Source: a virus
Virus record (IMG/VR): IMGVR_UViG_3300028569_000023
Span: 22,036-86,035 of that record
Length of the DNA: 64,000 nt
Direction: 5' to 3' (one strand)
Shown piece after piece: positions 14,717 to 21,725 of this stretch. Position numbers and translations under genes: made by a program. Numbering within the stretch: the stretch's first letter is position 1; every line of letters starts with the position of its first letter. The notes beneath the pieces were generated by a model that ran no database searches, was not told where the DNA came from, and saw only the letters and a program-made list of their open reading frames with translations.

Positions 14717-14964
14717 TGAGACATCGTAGAATTAAGAACTTATTTTCAGACTTTAAAAAAGGTAAAGGGTTCAGTATCTCAATTGATGCTAAAGAAGGAC
14801 TAGCTGATAATTCGTATTATTTCTTTAAGTTACCACAAGATTTACATTCTTCAATAGTAGAGCATGATGAATTAACTCCGTTTAGAAATAAGTTATATAG
14901 TAAATCCGGAAGGGGATGGTTAAGTGGGGGACTTAAACGATTTAAAATCACTAAAGACAGCTAG
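14716..14964 (+). CDS. 82-residue basic hypothetical protein
   Basis: TAATG overlap with the AAA+ gene. The product is rich in Lys/Arg/Ser with an N-terminal basic stretch (MRHRRIKNLFSDFKKGKGF). No family recognised. Confidence 0.55.
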   Translation: MRHRRIKNLFSDFKKGKGFSISIDAKEGLADNSYYFFKLPQDLHSSIVEHDELTPFRNKLYSKSGRGWLSGGLKRFKITKDS

Positions 14965-15151
14965 AGCTATGGCTAAAGATATAGAAGAGTCTTTGGTTAT
15001 TTTAGAAGTAGCATATACCGGACTTTTACGGTTTAAGAAGTATAAGAATATCTACGCATTAACTCTTGAGATGAAATCCTATAGAGAAATTCTAAAGAAT
15101 AATCTTGACAGATGTAACAAGATCATAGATAATAAAGGTAAAGATGTCTAA
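14924..15151 (+). CDS. 75-residue helical hypothetical protein
   Basis: Probably starts at GTG 14924 behind AAGGGG, overlapping the preceding gene by 41 nt; ATG 14969 (MAKDIEESL) just after that gene's stop is an alternative. The product is a helical, Lys/Leu-rich chain (YALTLEMKSYREILKNNLD). Its end overlaps the next ATG. No family recognised. Confidence 0.5.
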   Translation: MGDLNDLKSLKTARAMAKDIEESLVILEVAYTGLLRFKKYKNIYALTLEMKSYREILKNNLDRCNKIIDNKGKDV

Positions 15152-15467
15152 AATAATCGATTGGGACGATTTGTTTAACAGAATCCCTTCTGTTGTTCAA
15201 ATTAAAAAAGCCAAATATCATGTATTATGGGTAGACGCATTCCCTAATGACCCTACTCAATTAGGTGGAACTGATCCTAATAAGTTCCAGATTACTGTGA
15301 AGAACGGCCAGACTTCTAAAGAATCAGTTTGTACTTTTTTACACGAAGTAGCTCATGCTTTTAATTTTGAATACGAAATGAAATTAACAGAAGCACAGGT
15401 TGTTAAGTTCGAAAAATCGTTACATTGGGTTCTGAAACCAGGAAACATATTTAAGGATAAAAAATGA
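15144..15467 (+). CDS. HExxH putative zinc metallopeptidase-like protein
   Basis: A 107-residue protein containing FLHEVAHAFNFEYEMKL (residues about 74-90): the HEVAH is an HExxH zinc motif, with a Glu a few residues on that could be the third ligand. Such short single-domain proteins occur in phages beside replication genes. Substrate and activity are unknown. It overlaps the preceding gene by 8 nt and the next gene by 4 nt, so it is co-transcribed with the phosphoesterase. Confidence 0.6.
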   Translation: MSKIIDWDDLFNRIPSVVQIKKAKYHVLWVDAFPNDPTQLGGTDPNKFQITVKNGQTSKESVCTFLHEVAHAFNFEYEMKLTEAQVVKFEKSLHWVLKPGNIFKDKK

Positions 15468-16726
15468 CAAAAGAACAATTACTAGAGAAATATATTGAAC
15501 TTGCTCGTAAGATCAACAAGATGCCAAGTGTCGCAGATTGCGTGGCGCTTCTAGACGTTAAAGAATCAACCATTCGAACAAACTTCGGTAATCTAGCTAA
15601 TCTAAAAGAATTAGCACTACAAGTCTATCCCGATCTCGGGGATTCAGTAGTCCCAGCGGTTCTCGGAGTCCCCGACATTAGGAATCATCGCGAGAAGCTT
15701 CTGGATAATAAAACTAAGAAACAAAACCTTGATCTTGTTAAGAGCGTTAATACTCTGGATTTCATTGAGAAATTCGCAGAGAATACCTTTAGAGATAAAG
15801 TTAAGCCTGTAAATGTTAAGAAGAAGTCTAAGAAACCCATTAAGAGAGTCTTGAATCTCATTCTATCCGATCATCACTACGGATCTGATCTCCACCGGGA
15901 AGAAACTGGAAATGACACATATACCGCTATCGAGGAATCTCGTCGTTTGGCACACGTTGTCAAAGAGACAATCGAATATAAGCCTCAATATCGAGAACAA
16001 ACTAAGCTTTTAATCCATCTTGACGGCGATATGATCGAGAATAAGATGCACGATCCTCAAGATGCTGCCCCAATGGCCGAACAAGTATGTCGCGCTATTC
16101 ACGTTTTAACACAAGCTATTGCTCAACTTGCTGAAGCGTTTCCAGAAGTCGAAGTGGTATGTGCCACGGGAAACCACGGGAGATCGCTCACACGGCATCC
16201 TAAACGTGCAACAACTGGTAAATGGGATAGCTATGAGACGATCATCTATTACTCAATTAAGACTAGTTTAAGCCTTTATTCGAATCTAAAGATCTCCATT
16301 CCGAAAACTCCTTATTGTGTTACAAACGTATTAGGACATAGCATCTTTACGACACATGGCGATAACGTCATTAATCCTGGAAATCCTGGTAAATCAATTA
16401 ACACTAAAGCACTTGAGGGTCAAATTAACGCCATTAACGCAGCACTAAGCGATCATCAAGAGCATAAGGTCTTTATCGTCGGACACGTCCATACTGCCAG
16501 TATTACGCTTTTAAACAACGGAGCGACGATGATCACTAACGGAGCGTTGTGTCCTGGTAACGGATTTACAACAAGTATCGGTATCATGGAGTCTAATAAC
16601 TCCCAGACGCTATTCGAAACGGTCGAAGCTCATGCGGTTGGTGATATCCGATTTATTAAAGTTGGACCTGAACAAGATAAAGATGCTAGTTTGGATAAGA
16701 TCATTAAGCCGTGGAGGTCACTATGA
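15464..16726 (+). CDS. Calcineurin-like metallophosphoesterase with N-terminal HTH-like region
   Basis: The first 50 residues resemble a helix-turn-helix (PSVADCVALLDVKESTIRTNF). The main domain has the metallophosphoesterase pattern: LSDHHYGSD (about 139), LDGDMIEN (about 186), CATGNHGR (about 231), and GHVHTAS (about 339). It probably cleaves phosphodiesters in nucleic acids or nucleotides; relatives in phages are annotated as nucleases or phosphoesterases. It is distinct from the PPP-type enzyme at 845-1633. An HTH next to the catalytic part suggests DNA binding, but this is inferred. Confidence 0.78.
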   Translation: MTKEQLLEKYIELARKINKMPSVADCVALLDVKESTIRTNFGNLANLKELALQVYPDLGDSVVPAVLGVPDIRNHREKLLDNKTKKQNLDLVKSVNTLDFIEKFAENTFRDKVKPVNVKKKSKKPIKRVLNLILSDHHYGSDLHREETGNDTYTAIEESRRLAHVVKETIEYKPQYREQTKLLIHLDGDMIENKMHDPQDAAPMAEQVCRAIHVLTQAIAQLAEAFPEVEVVCATGNHGRSLTRHPKRATTGKWDSYETIIYYSIKTSLSLYSNLKISIPKTPYCVTNVLGHSIFTTHGDNVINPGNPGKSINTKALEGQINAINAALSDHQEHKVFIVGHVHTASITLLNNGATMITNGALCPGNGFTTSIGIMESNNSQTLFETVEAHAVGDIRFIKVGPEQDKDASLDKIIKPWRSL

Positions 16727-16833
16727 TCTCTTTCGGTGCGTTCTACATTACCGGATTCGTATTAGGATACGTAATGGGAAGAAATGACGAAAAGCAACTC
16801 GCCGTAAAAGCTTCAAAAAGACCTCGTAAGTAG
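16723..16833 (+). CDS. 36-residue membrane peptide
   Basis: GGAGG 7 nt before ATG 16723, which overlaps the phosphoesterase stop (ATGA). The first 17 residues are hydrophobic with small residues (MISFGAFYITGFVLGYVMG) and the tail is basic (KASKRPRK), giving a one-span topology with the tail in the cytoplasm. Function unknown. Confidence 0.6.
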   Translation: MISFGAFYITGFVLGYVMGRNDEKQLAVKASKRPRK

Positions 16834-16848
16834 TAAATTCCTGATATT

Positions 16849-16877
16849 TAGACTCGAATAAAGGTATTAACTATTAC
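16849..16877 (+). promoter_or_regulatory. Probable sigma70-type promoter of the 16882 gene
   Basis: TAGACT (16849-16854), a 17-nt spacer, TATTAC (16872-16877). Only 4 nt separate the -10 box from the ATG and no ribosome site is present, so the transcript would be leaderless. Box matches are imperfect. Confidence 0.45.
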
Positions 16878-16881
16878 AAAT

Positions 16882-17262
16882 ATGACATATCATGAATGGT
16901 CCGACGATTGGGGATATTGGAAGCTTCTAAACGAAGGTATTTGTTATATCGATAATGAACTTCGAAAAGCTCGAATTGGAGTCCACTCTAAAGAAAAGTT
17001 CGGAAGTGCGCGTTTTTCTTTGTACTTCTTCAACGGTCATCTTCACGATTTAACACATCCTGGTTATGTTTATTCTCAATATCCAAAATGGCTATGGAAA
17101 TTTGACGTAACGAAAAGTCCTTACATTTTTAAGTATTTAGGATTAACATTTATAATTAGACAATTACAATACATGTGGTTGAAAAGAGTTTTAACAAACG
17201 CGGAAGCTCTGTATCCTGAAATTAAAAAAGAATTACTTAGAGATTTAGTTGACTTTCTGTAA
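16882..17262 (+). CDS. Aromatic-rich hypothetical protein
   Basis: A 126-residue protein rich in Trp, Tyr and Phe (WSDDWGYWKLL; LYFFNGHLHDLTHPGYVY; YPKWLWKFD). The C-terminus is helical. No transmembrane span or known motif is clear. It stands between its own promoter and the promoter of the structured RNA, so it is a single-gene unit. Family not recognised. Confidence 0.6.
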   Translation: MTYHEWSDDWGYWKLLNEGICYIDNELRKARIGVHSKEKFGSARFSLYFFNGHLHDLTHPGYVYSQYPKWLWKFDVTKSPYIFKYLGLTFIIRQLQYMWLKRVLTNAEALYPEIKKELLRDLVDFL

Positions 17263-17276
17263 ATTTCTGATATAAT
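17249..17276 (+). promoter_or_regulatory. Sigma70-type promoter of the structured RNA
   Basis: TTGACT (17249-17254), 16-nt spacer, perfect TATAAT (17271-17276), partly overlapping the end of the upstream gene. The expected start of transcription, about 7 nt on, falls at A17283, the first base of the closing helix of the structured RNA. Confidence 0.75.
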
Positions 17277-17282
17277 AATGTA

Positions 17283-17450
17283 AGTACAGCGGCGTGAAAA
17301 GCTGAGAGCCCGGACATAGCTAAAAAACAGCGCTGGTCGTTGATGCTAATCTTGAGAGGGCTTTCTGGAGACACGCACCCTGATCGGGTGAGGAATTAGA
17401 TCAGTGAAGCCTCATAGTCTCGGTAGCGCGGGACCTGTACTACTTTTTTT
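17283..17450 (+). ncRNA. Structured non-coding RNA or long leader upstream of dNMP kinase
   Basis: About 160 nt without a plausible reading frame. AGTACAG (17283-17289) and CTGTACT (17435-17441) are exact complements and close the whole region; a run of seven T follows at 17444-17450. Internal helices readable by eye include GAGAGCCC with GGGCTTTC, CAGCG with CGTTG, CACCC with GGGTG, GAGAC with GTCTC and GAGG with CCTC. GCGTG near the 5' end could also pair with CACGC, possibly as a pseudoknot. The promoter places the transcription start at the first base of the outer helix. It could be a stand-alone RNA ending at the T-run, or a riboswitch-like leader controlling the kinase. It does not match tRNA, tmRNA, RNase P, 6S, SRP or a riboswitch I know. 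Confidence 0.72.
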
Positions 17451-17459
17451 AGGAGTTAT

Positions 17460-18152
17460 ATGACAATCTTGCTACTTTCTGGATATAAACAATCAGGCAA
17501 AGATACAGCGGCTAACTATTTAGTTCAAGACCGTGGGTTTAAACGAGCAGCATTTGCTGATTCGTTAAAGAATGATGTTTCTACGTTTTTCAATTTATCA
17601 CGTAAAGACATGGACGATCAATCGACAAAAGAAAGTCCGATTCTAGATCGCCCGGTTCAATCTTACGATCCGTTCTCAAAGCTAGTTAACGAGTTTTTGT
17701 TTAAGGAATTCAGAACACGAGACGGTAAACAGCCGTTGCATTTTAACTGGTTCGACGGTGAAATGGTTTCTGTCGAAACAGACGGTCAGAGTATTGAAAT
17801 TAAAGAGCTTTTCTGGACGCCGCGTGCTGCTTGTATTTTCGTAGGCTCAGTAGGTCGTAGCTTTAACGCAGACCATTGGGTCGATAGGGCATTAACCAAC
17901 GTTGGGGATATCAATAAACCAATCGGATTACAAAACGTTGTTGTATCTGATTTCCGCTACAAATCCGAATACAATCGAGTCATTGAATTGTTCGGTAAAG
18001 ACATTGTTAAGACGGTTCGTATTGATCGTTTTGATACTGTCAATTCCACAGATCCATCTGAACGTAATCTAGATGATTTCGAGTTCGATGTTCGAATTGA
18101 AAACAAAGGTACTCTACAAGAATTCATCGCTAAAATTAACGAGGTTGTATGA
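17460..18152 (+). CDS. Deoxynucleoside monophosphate kinase (T4 gp1-like)
   Basis: A 230-residue P-loop kinase: Walker A SGYKQSGKDTAA (residues 7-18), followed by AFADSLK, then TPRAACIFVGSVGR, and a VVVSDFRYKSEY strand-helix, as in T4 gp1-type dNMP kinases. These convert dNMPs to dNDPs for phage DNA synthesis and so complement ThyX. AGGAG lies 4 nt before the ATG, downstream of the T-run ending the structured RNA. This arrangement would let the RNA control the gene by termination or by masking the ribosome site. Confidence 0.85.
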   Translation: MTILLLSGYKQSGKDTAANYLVQDRGFKRAAFADSLKNDVSTFFNLSRKDMDDQSTKESPILDRPVQSYDPFSKLVNEFLFKEFRTRDGKQPLHFNWFDGEMVSVETDGQSIEIKELFWTPRAACIFVGSVGRSFNADHWVDRALTNVGDINKPIGLQNVVVSDFRYKSEYNRVIELFGKDIVKTVRIDRFDTVNSTDPSERNLDDFEFDVRIENKGTLQEFIAKINEVV

Positions 18153-18295
18153 CAAAAGCCGAAATGAGATTCAGGGCAGCGTTGGAGATTCTTGTGCATA
18201 CAATTAGTTCTTCTATGCGAGATGACGCTAAAGTTGAAGAAGCTGTTAAGCTTGCAGATAAACTTCTGGCTGAATTAGAAAAGGTGAAAGAATGA
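18149..18295 (+). CDS. 48-residue helical hypothetical protein
   Basis: ATGA overlap with the kinase stop and ATGA overlap with the following gene. The product is entirely helical (AEMRFRAALEILVHTI; VEEAVKLADKLLAELEKV), typical of a small dimerising protein. GAGG upstream gives a ribosome site. No family recognised. Confidence 0.6.
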   Translation: MTKAEMRFRAALEILVHTISSSMRDDAKVEEAVKLADKLLAELEKVKE

Positions 18296-18387
18296 ACGTT
18301 GTTCATATAGGAGTTCGGTATAAAACCGTTTGGTTGAAATACCTTGCTTATTTTCTGTTAGGATTATTAGTAGGAGTTGTATTATGA
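18292..18387 (+). CDS. 31-residue membrane peptide
   Basis: Coupled at both ends by ATGA overlaps. The last 18 residues are hydrophobic (YLAYFLLGLLVGVVL), with a basic, polar N-terminal part. One-span membrane peptide of unknown function, similar in style to those at 146 and 16723. Confidence 0.55.
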   Translation: MNVVHIGVRYKTVWLKYLAYFLLGLLVGVVL

Positions 18388-18758
18388 AAAGTAGTCACGT
18401 ATTTGCACTAAACGAACTGTCCAAAGAAATCCACGAGGATAACGTTAAAGCGGGATGGTGGACAGATCTCGCGACAGGGCAGAAGAAAGATCGTAACGTC
18501 GGAGAGCTATTATGTTTGGTTCATTCTGAAATTAGTGAAGCAATGGAAGGATTCCGAAAGAATCTGAAAGACGATAAGCTTCCGAATCGTTCGATGTTTG
18601 AAGTCGAACTAGCCGATACTCTTATTCGTATTTTCGATATCGCAGGTGCTCATAATTTAGATCTAGGCGGTGCTGTATTCGAGAAACGAGCGTTCAACAA
18701 GAAACGTGAAGATCACCAACTAGAGAACCGTAAACAAGAGAACGGGAAGAAGTTCTAA
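18384..18758 (+). CDS. MazG-like nucleotide pyrophosphohydrolase
   Basis: A 124-residue all-alpha protein with MazG/dUTPase-superfamily features: HSEISEAMEGFRK (acidic metal-binding helix, about residues 48-60) and FEVELADTLIRIFDIAG (second acidic helix, about 74-90). Enzymes of this group cleave NTPs or dNTPs to monophosphates and pyrophosphate, cleaning pools or lowering alarmone signals. GGAG precedes ATG 18384 and the ATG overlaps the upstream stop, so a longer N-terminal reading is not needed. Works with ThyX and the dNMP kinase. Confidence 0.8.
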   Translation: MKSSHVFALNELSKEIHEDNVKAGWWTDLATGQKKDRNVGELLCLVHSEISEAMEGFRKNLKDDKLPNRSMFEVELADTLIRIFDIAGAHNLDLGGAVFEKRAFNKKREDHQLENRKQENGKKF

Positions 18759-18928
18759 TGGACTGGTTGGGAGTTTTTAAAGTTTACTTCGAAGTTAAAG
18801 GTCATCATTGTCAATTTATCGTTTTAGCTAGAAGTGTTAATGAAGCTTTAGCAAAAGCACAGACACAAAATGACAATTGGGCCGATACTATTAGAATCGA
18901 ATTCATGGGAGCAGTTGATATTAAATAA
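18758..18928 (+). CDS. 56-residue hypothetical protein
   Basis: TAATG overlap with the MazG-like gene. A beta-strand pair then an amphipathic helix are visible (GVFKVYFEVKGHHCQFIVL; VNEALAKAQTQ). This strand-strand-helix pattern occurs in small phage proteins of unknown function. No family recognised. Confidence 0.55.
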   Translation: MDWLGVFKVYFEVKGHHCQFIVLARSVNEALAKAQTQNDNWADTIRIEFMGAVDIK

Positions 18929-18935
18929 GGAAGTA

Positions 18936-19229
18936 ATGGCAAGAAATAAAGATTCTGAGCTAGAAAGACTTGAACAAGAAGTACGTGAGTTAAAGAAACT
19001 GAACCGTCAGTTGATGAAGCAAGTTAAGAAAGCTTCAAAAGGTCGTAAAGATCGAATTAAAGATACAGAAGACGAACAAGAAGAGTTCGTAGAAGAACCC
19101 CAAGAAAGGGAAACCTGTCCGGTTTGTTATGAAAAGTCCATTTCCGAATTAAAGCTAAACCTTATAAACGGGAAAGAAAAGATCATCAAAACGTGTACAA
19201 GTTGTGGACATAGAATTGGCAAAACCTAA
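18936..19229 (+). CDS. Coiled-coil protein with C-terminal zinc ribbon
   Basis: ATG 18936 follows AAGGAAG. The N-terminal 40 residues are a basic coiled coil (ERLEQEVRELKKLNRQLMKQ), then an acidic linker, then a zinc-ribbon with CPVC and CTSCG pairs about 25 residues apart. Such proteins usually bind nucleic acid or partner proteins. It overlaps the start of the HNH gene by 26 nt. Confidence 0.65.
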   Translation: MARNKDSELERLEQEVRELKKLNRQLMKQVKKASKGRKDRIKDTEDEQEEFVEEPQERETCPVCYEKSISELKLNLINGKEKIIKTCTSCGHRIGKT

Positions 19230-19641
19230 GAACCTGAAAACGTTTATTATCCAGATACTACGTAGAGCGTCGTTAAAATGGCCCGCTCGTCAAGAGATTC
19301 TTGCGGCAAGTCGCGTAGAGCGCGGAGTTTACAAATGCGCAATGTGTAATAGCTTGTTCAAGAAAGAACAAGTACACGTTGATCATATTCATCCTGTAAT
19401 TCCTATTAATGGAACGTTCACTACGTTCGATGATTATATCGAAAGACTGTTCTGTGAATCCAGTGAACTCCAAGTGATATGTGGTACATGCCACAACTTG
19501 AAGAGTAAAATCGAAATAGAGATGCGTAAAACAGTTCGTAATACCAAAAAAGAAGAAGATAAAGCTAATGAAGTTGTTGAAGAATTCCAAGACTTTAGAA
19601 GTGCTAAAAGAAAAAAGATTGACAAAGAGAAGAAAGGCTAG
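19204..19641 (+). CDS. HNH endonuclease-like protein
   Basis: The core is YKCAMCN (about residue 43), VHVDHIHPV (the DH of the HNH motif), and LQVICGTCHNLKS with the second Cys pair and the N/H residues, which fits a zinc-stabilised HNH nuclease. Phage proteins like this serve either as homing endonucleases or as nicking partners of terminase. It begins at GTG 19204 inside the preceding gene, or at TTG 19216. The last third is a Lys/Glu-rich helix. The holin-like gene promoter lies across its end. Confidence 0.78.
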   Translation: MDIELAKPKNLKTFIIQILRRASLKWPARQEILAASRVERGVYKCAMCNSLFKKEQVHVDHIHPVIPINGTFTTFDDYIERLFCESSELQVICGTCHNLKSKIEIEMRKTVRNTKKEEDKANEVVEEFQDFRSAKRKKIDKEKKG

Positions 19642-19647
19642 TATAAT
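19619..19647 (+). promoter_or_regulatory. Consensus sigma70 promoter of the lysis cassette, predicted leaderless
   Basis: Perfect TTGACA (19619-19624), 17-nt spacer, perfect TATAAT (19642-19647), with the ATG starting 6 nt later. No Shine-Dalgarno sequence can fit. It is embedded in the last codons of the HNH gene. Confidence 0.85.
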
Positions 19648-19653
19648 AACCAC

Positions 19654-19881
19654 ATGAGATACTTGAGAGACCCTAAAACTAAACAACCGTCCGTAACGCT
19701 AACAGCGTTTGTTACAGGATTCGGAGTGGCAGCTTTGAAACTACTATTCTCCGGAGTTCAATTGACTGCTACTTATAAACTTCCAGAGTTTAACGGCGTA
19801 GACTTTGCTGCGGTCGTCGGAGCTTTGGGTGCAATCTACGCTATGAGACGTACACCTGGCGATACCGAGGAGAAACTATGA
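19654..19881 (+). CDS. Holin-like two-span membrane protein
   Basis: A 75-residue protein with two hydrophobic segments (VTLTAFVTGFGVAALKLLF and VDFAAVVGALGAIYAMR), a basic N-terminus and a charged C-terminus. Size and topology fit a class II holin or a small phage membrane protein. It is first gene of a unit led by a consensus promoter, and the next two genes look like a spanin set. The endolysin is far away at 59.3 kb. Holin function is inferred from topology and position only. Confidence 0.55.
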   Translation: MRYLRDPKTKQPSVTLTAFVTGFGVAALKLLFSGVQLTATYKLPEFNGVDFAAVVGALGAIYAMRRTPGDTEEKL

Positions 19882-20153
19882 AAAAGCTTTGGGGTTATAT
19901 CGCTGGAGCATTCGCTCTAATTGTCGGATTGTTCTTTATGGAAAGAACTAAGCGTAAAAGCGCAGAAGCGTTAAACGAGAATAACGAAGCACTTAAGAAA
20001 GTAGACGAACTTGAAGCGAAGGTGAAAGTTAATCACGAACGTCTTCAAGTCGAAGAAATTAATCGTAAAGAACAAGTGGCAGCACTTGAGAAAGCTAAAG
20101 ATGAAGAACTGTCTGCTAAAGCTCTTGTCGATTTCTTTAATCGCAGGAAGTAA
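19878..20153 (+). CDS. Inner-membrane coiled-coil protein, possible i-spanin
   Basis: One N-terminal transmembrane helix (WGYIAGAFALIVGLFFM) followed by a 65-residue coiled coil rich in Glu/Lys. This is the layout of Rz-like i-spanins, which link inner and outer membranes in lysis. ATGA overlap with the holin-like gene. A second gene starts inside it in another frame, echoing the Rz/Rz1 nested arrangement, though the partner lacks a lipobox. Confidence 0.5.
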   Translation: MKKLWGYIAGAFALIVGLFFMERTKRKSAEALNENNEALKKVDELEAKVKVNHERLQVEEINRKEQVAALEKAKDEELSAKALVDFFNRRK

Positions 20154-20499
20154 CGCATCTTTTGCGTATGACTCTGTGCTCCTTCAAAAGGGAACTCCTT
20201 CCCCTTTTGAGGGTGTTTTGTTTTCTACGGAAGACGCCGGAAAACTCCGCGTTGAACTTCTTGAAAAAGAAACATACCAGTTACTAAATGAATCATACCA
20301 GAAAAGCTTTAATCTTGTAGAAGCTAGTAATAAGCTTAAAGACGAACAGTTCGATCTTGTGATGAAGCGTAATCTCGAACTCACGAAGTCTCTAAACTCC
20401 CAGAAAGATATGAACGATTGGGAGAAATTCATGTGGTTTGGACTAGGAATTCTAACCTCAACATTAACCGTATATGGCATTAAAAACGCAACTAAGTGA
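20101..20499 (+). CDS. Secreted protein with C-terminal membrane anchor, nested start
   Basis: ATG 20101 lies within the preceding gene (53-nt overlap). The first 22 residues form a signal peptide (LLKLLSISLIAGSNASFA, cleavage likely after A). The mature part begins YDSVLLQKGTPSPFEGVLF, a block I recognise from phage proteins of unknown function, continues as a coiled region, and ends with a transmembrane helix (FGLGILTSTLTVYGI). The protein would sit in the periplasm, anchored at the inner membrane. A lysis role is suggested by position. An in-frame TTG at 20086 is a less likely start. Confidence 0.6.
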   Translation: MKNCLLKLLSISLIAGSNASFAYDSVLLQKGTPSPFEGVLFSTEDAGKLRVELLEKETYQLLNESYQKSFNLVEASNKLKDEQFDLVMKRNLELTKSLNSQKDMNDWEKFMWFGLGILTSTLTVYGIKNATK

Positions 20500-21127
20500 T
20501 CAGGACCTTTTAAAGCTTTTACAAGACACTTCACATTTAGAAGCAGCTCGTCCTGTTTCAAAAGATCACTACGCTGATTTTGTAGAGTTTTACGGACTTA
20601 TTCCCGGAGATAACAATGTCTCTAAAAAACTCGTATATCAGATCTTCAAGAATTACACACTATCCGAAGATTCCTATAGAACATTCGGTTCTCAAATCTC
20701 TCTTTATATTCCAGAAGTTGACGATAAATTCATTAAGATTAACCTTGAAACTTCAAAACTCGGTCAAATCCTTAAACAGCTAAAAGCATTACACGAATCG
20801 TCTAATATCTCGTATTCCCAGAATATCGCCCCTATTTTCGACTTTTTAACCGAAAACGAGGTAGAGGCAGGGAATGATGTTAAAGTCTCGCTAAAGGCGT
20901 TTTATTCGCTTTTAAAGAAGAGATCTAAAGGTATTAAAATGTCAGTTCTAAAGACGGAACTAGACAAGTTATTAACTCCAAAAGTCACATCTAAAGGGGT
21001 TATGTACTCGGTATCTAACAGTATTTTAAATAATATATCATTGGATGATATAAAGAAAGCAACGGATGGCAAAAAAACAAACAAAAAGAAGTCGCGAAAA
21101 GTACCCAAATCTAAAACCAGAACTTAA
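20474..21127 (+). CDS. 217-residue hypothetical protein
   Basis: Starts 26 nt inside the end of the previous gene. The body is mostly helical and polar; the C-terminus is a dense basic tail (KKTNKKKSRKVPKSKTRT), suggesting nucleic-acid binding. No family recognised. It overlaps the next gene by 62 nt, a large overlap for this genome. Confidence 0.55.
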   Translation: MALKTQLSDQDLLKLLQDTSHLEAARPVSKDHYADFVEFYGLIPGDNNVSKKLVYQIFKNYTLSEDSYRTFGSQISLYIPEVDDKFIKINLETSKLGQILKQLKALHESSNISYSQNIAPIFDFLTENEVEAGNDVKVSLKAFYSLLKKRSKGIKMSVLKTELDKLLTPKVTSKGVMYSVSNSILNNISLDDIKKATDGKKTNKKKSRKVPKSKTRT

Positions 21128-21482
21128 TCTTAAAACAAGGTTCGAGCAGTTATCGATTGATTACTTGGATAAGTTAAACGATTCTGAGAAAGAATGGCTT
21201 AACAAGTTTAACGGTGAATACGTCGGGGCTTCTTTTAATAAAGACAATAGGAAGAATATCCAAAAGTCTAAAGCTCATCGAAAAGATAGTTACGATAGGA
21301 ATAATGCAAGAAATCGTTGCGTTTTAACTAGAGCTAAAGCTACAGGAATTGTTGACTATATCGAAGAAATTAAACCTGAACGGTTCATTACTGAACAAGA
21401 AGATGAGCTAATCTACAATATCGATACTCAAAGGTTCTTAGATGAGCTTGGAGACAGTGAAGATGGCAGTAGCGACGAGTGA
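21066..21482 (+). CDS. 138-residue basic-to-acidic hypothetical protein
   Basis: The N-terminus is basic (MAKKQTKRSREKYPN), the centre Arg/Asn-rich (SYDRNNARNRCVL), and the C-terminus strongly acidic (DELGDSEDGSSDE). Last gene of the plus-strand arm. Its final 45 nt overlap, tail to tail, the end of the minus-strand gene 21438-21716. No family recognised. Confidence 0.55.
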   Translation: MAKKQTKRSREKYPNLKPELNLKTRFEQLSIDYLDKLNDSEKEWLNKFNGEYVGASFNKDNRKNIQKSKAHRKDSYDRNNARNRCVLTRAKATGIVDYIEEIKPERFITEQEDELIYNIDTQRFLDELGDSEDGSSDE

Positions 21483-21716
21483 TATTACTCCAATTACCTG
21501 AAGACCTACTTTAACGAAAGTAGTGATATTTCTGGCAGGAGCTAATTCTTTACGAAGACCTTCTAGGGATTCTTCTAAAAGATTAGTACGTTTAATATGA
21601 GTTTCGATATCTTTAGCTTGAACACCGAGTGTAACTTTAATGTCGTTAGTATCGCGTTCAATACGATCTAACTTCTGGTATACCTGTTCAAAAAATACAT
21701 CATCCTTGATTTCCAT
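21438..21716 (-). CDS. Coiled-coil protein with C-terminal membrane anchor (XhlA-like)
   Basis: A 92-residue protein: a 60-residue coiled coil (EQVYQKLDRIERDTNDIKV, then HIKRTNLLEESLEGL) followed by one C-terminal transmembrane helix (VGLQVIGVISLVATAIF). This layout resembles XhlA-type phage proteins placed near lysis or tail genes. It is the last gene of the minus-strand virion operon. Its end overlaps the plus-strand gene by 45 nt in antisense. Confidence 0.6.
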   Translation of the reverse strand: MEIKDDVFFEQVYQKLDRIERDTNDIKVTLGVQAKDIETHIKRTNLLEESLEGLRKELAPARNITTFVKVGLQVIGVISLVATAIFTVSKLI

Positions 21717-21725
21717 ATTACACCC

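Noticed and set aside
17420-17441. A tRNA-like stretch (TCGGTAGCGCGGGACC) resembling a D-arm
   Set aside because: No acceptor stem, anticodon arm or T-arm with GGTTCGA follows, and the 3' side runs directly into the T-run. It is part of the outer helices of the structured RNA.
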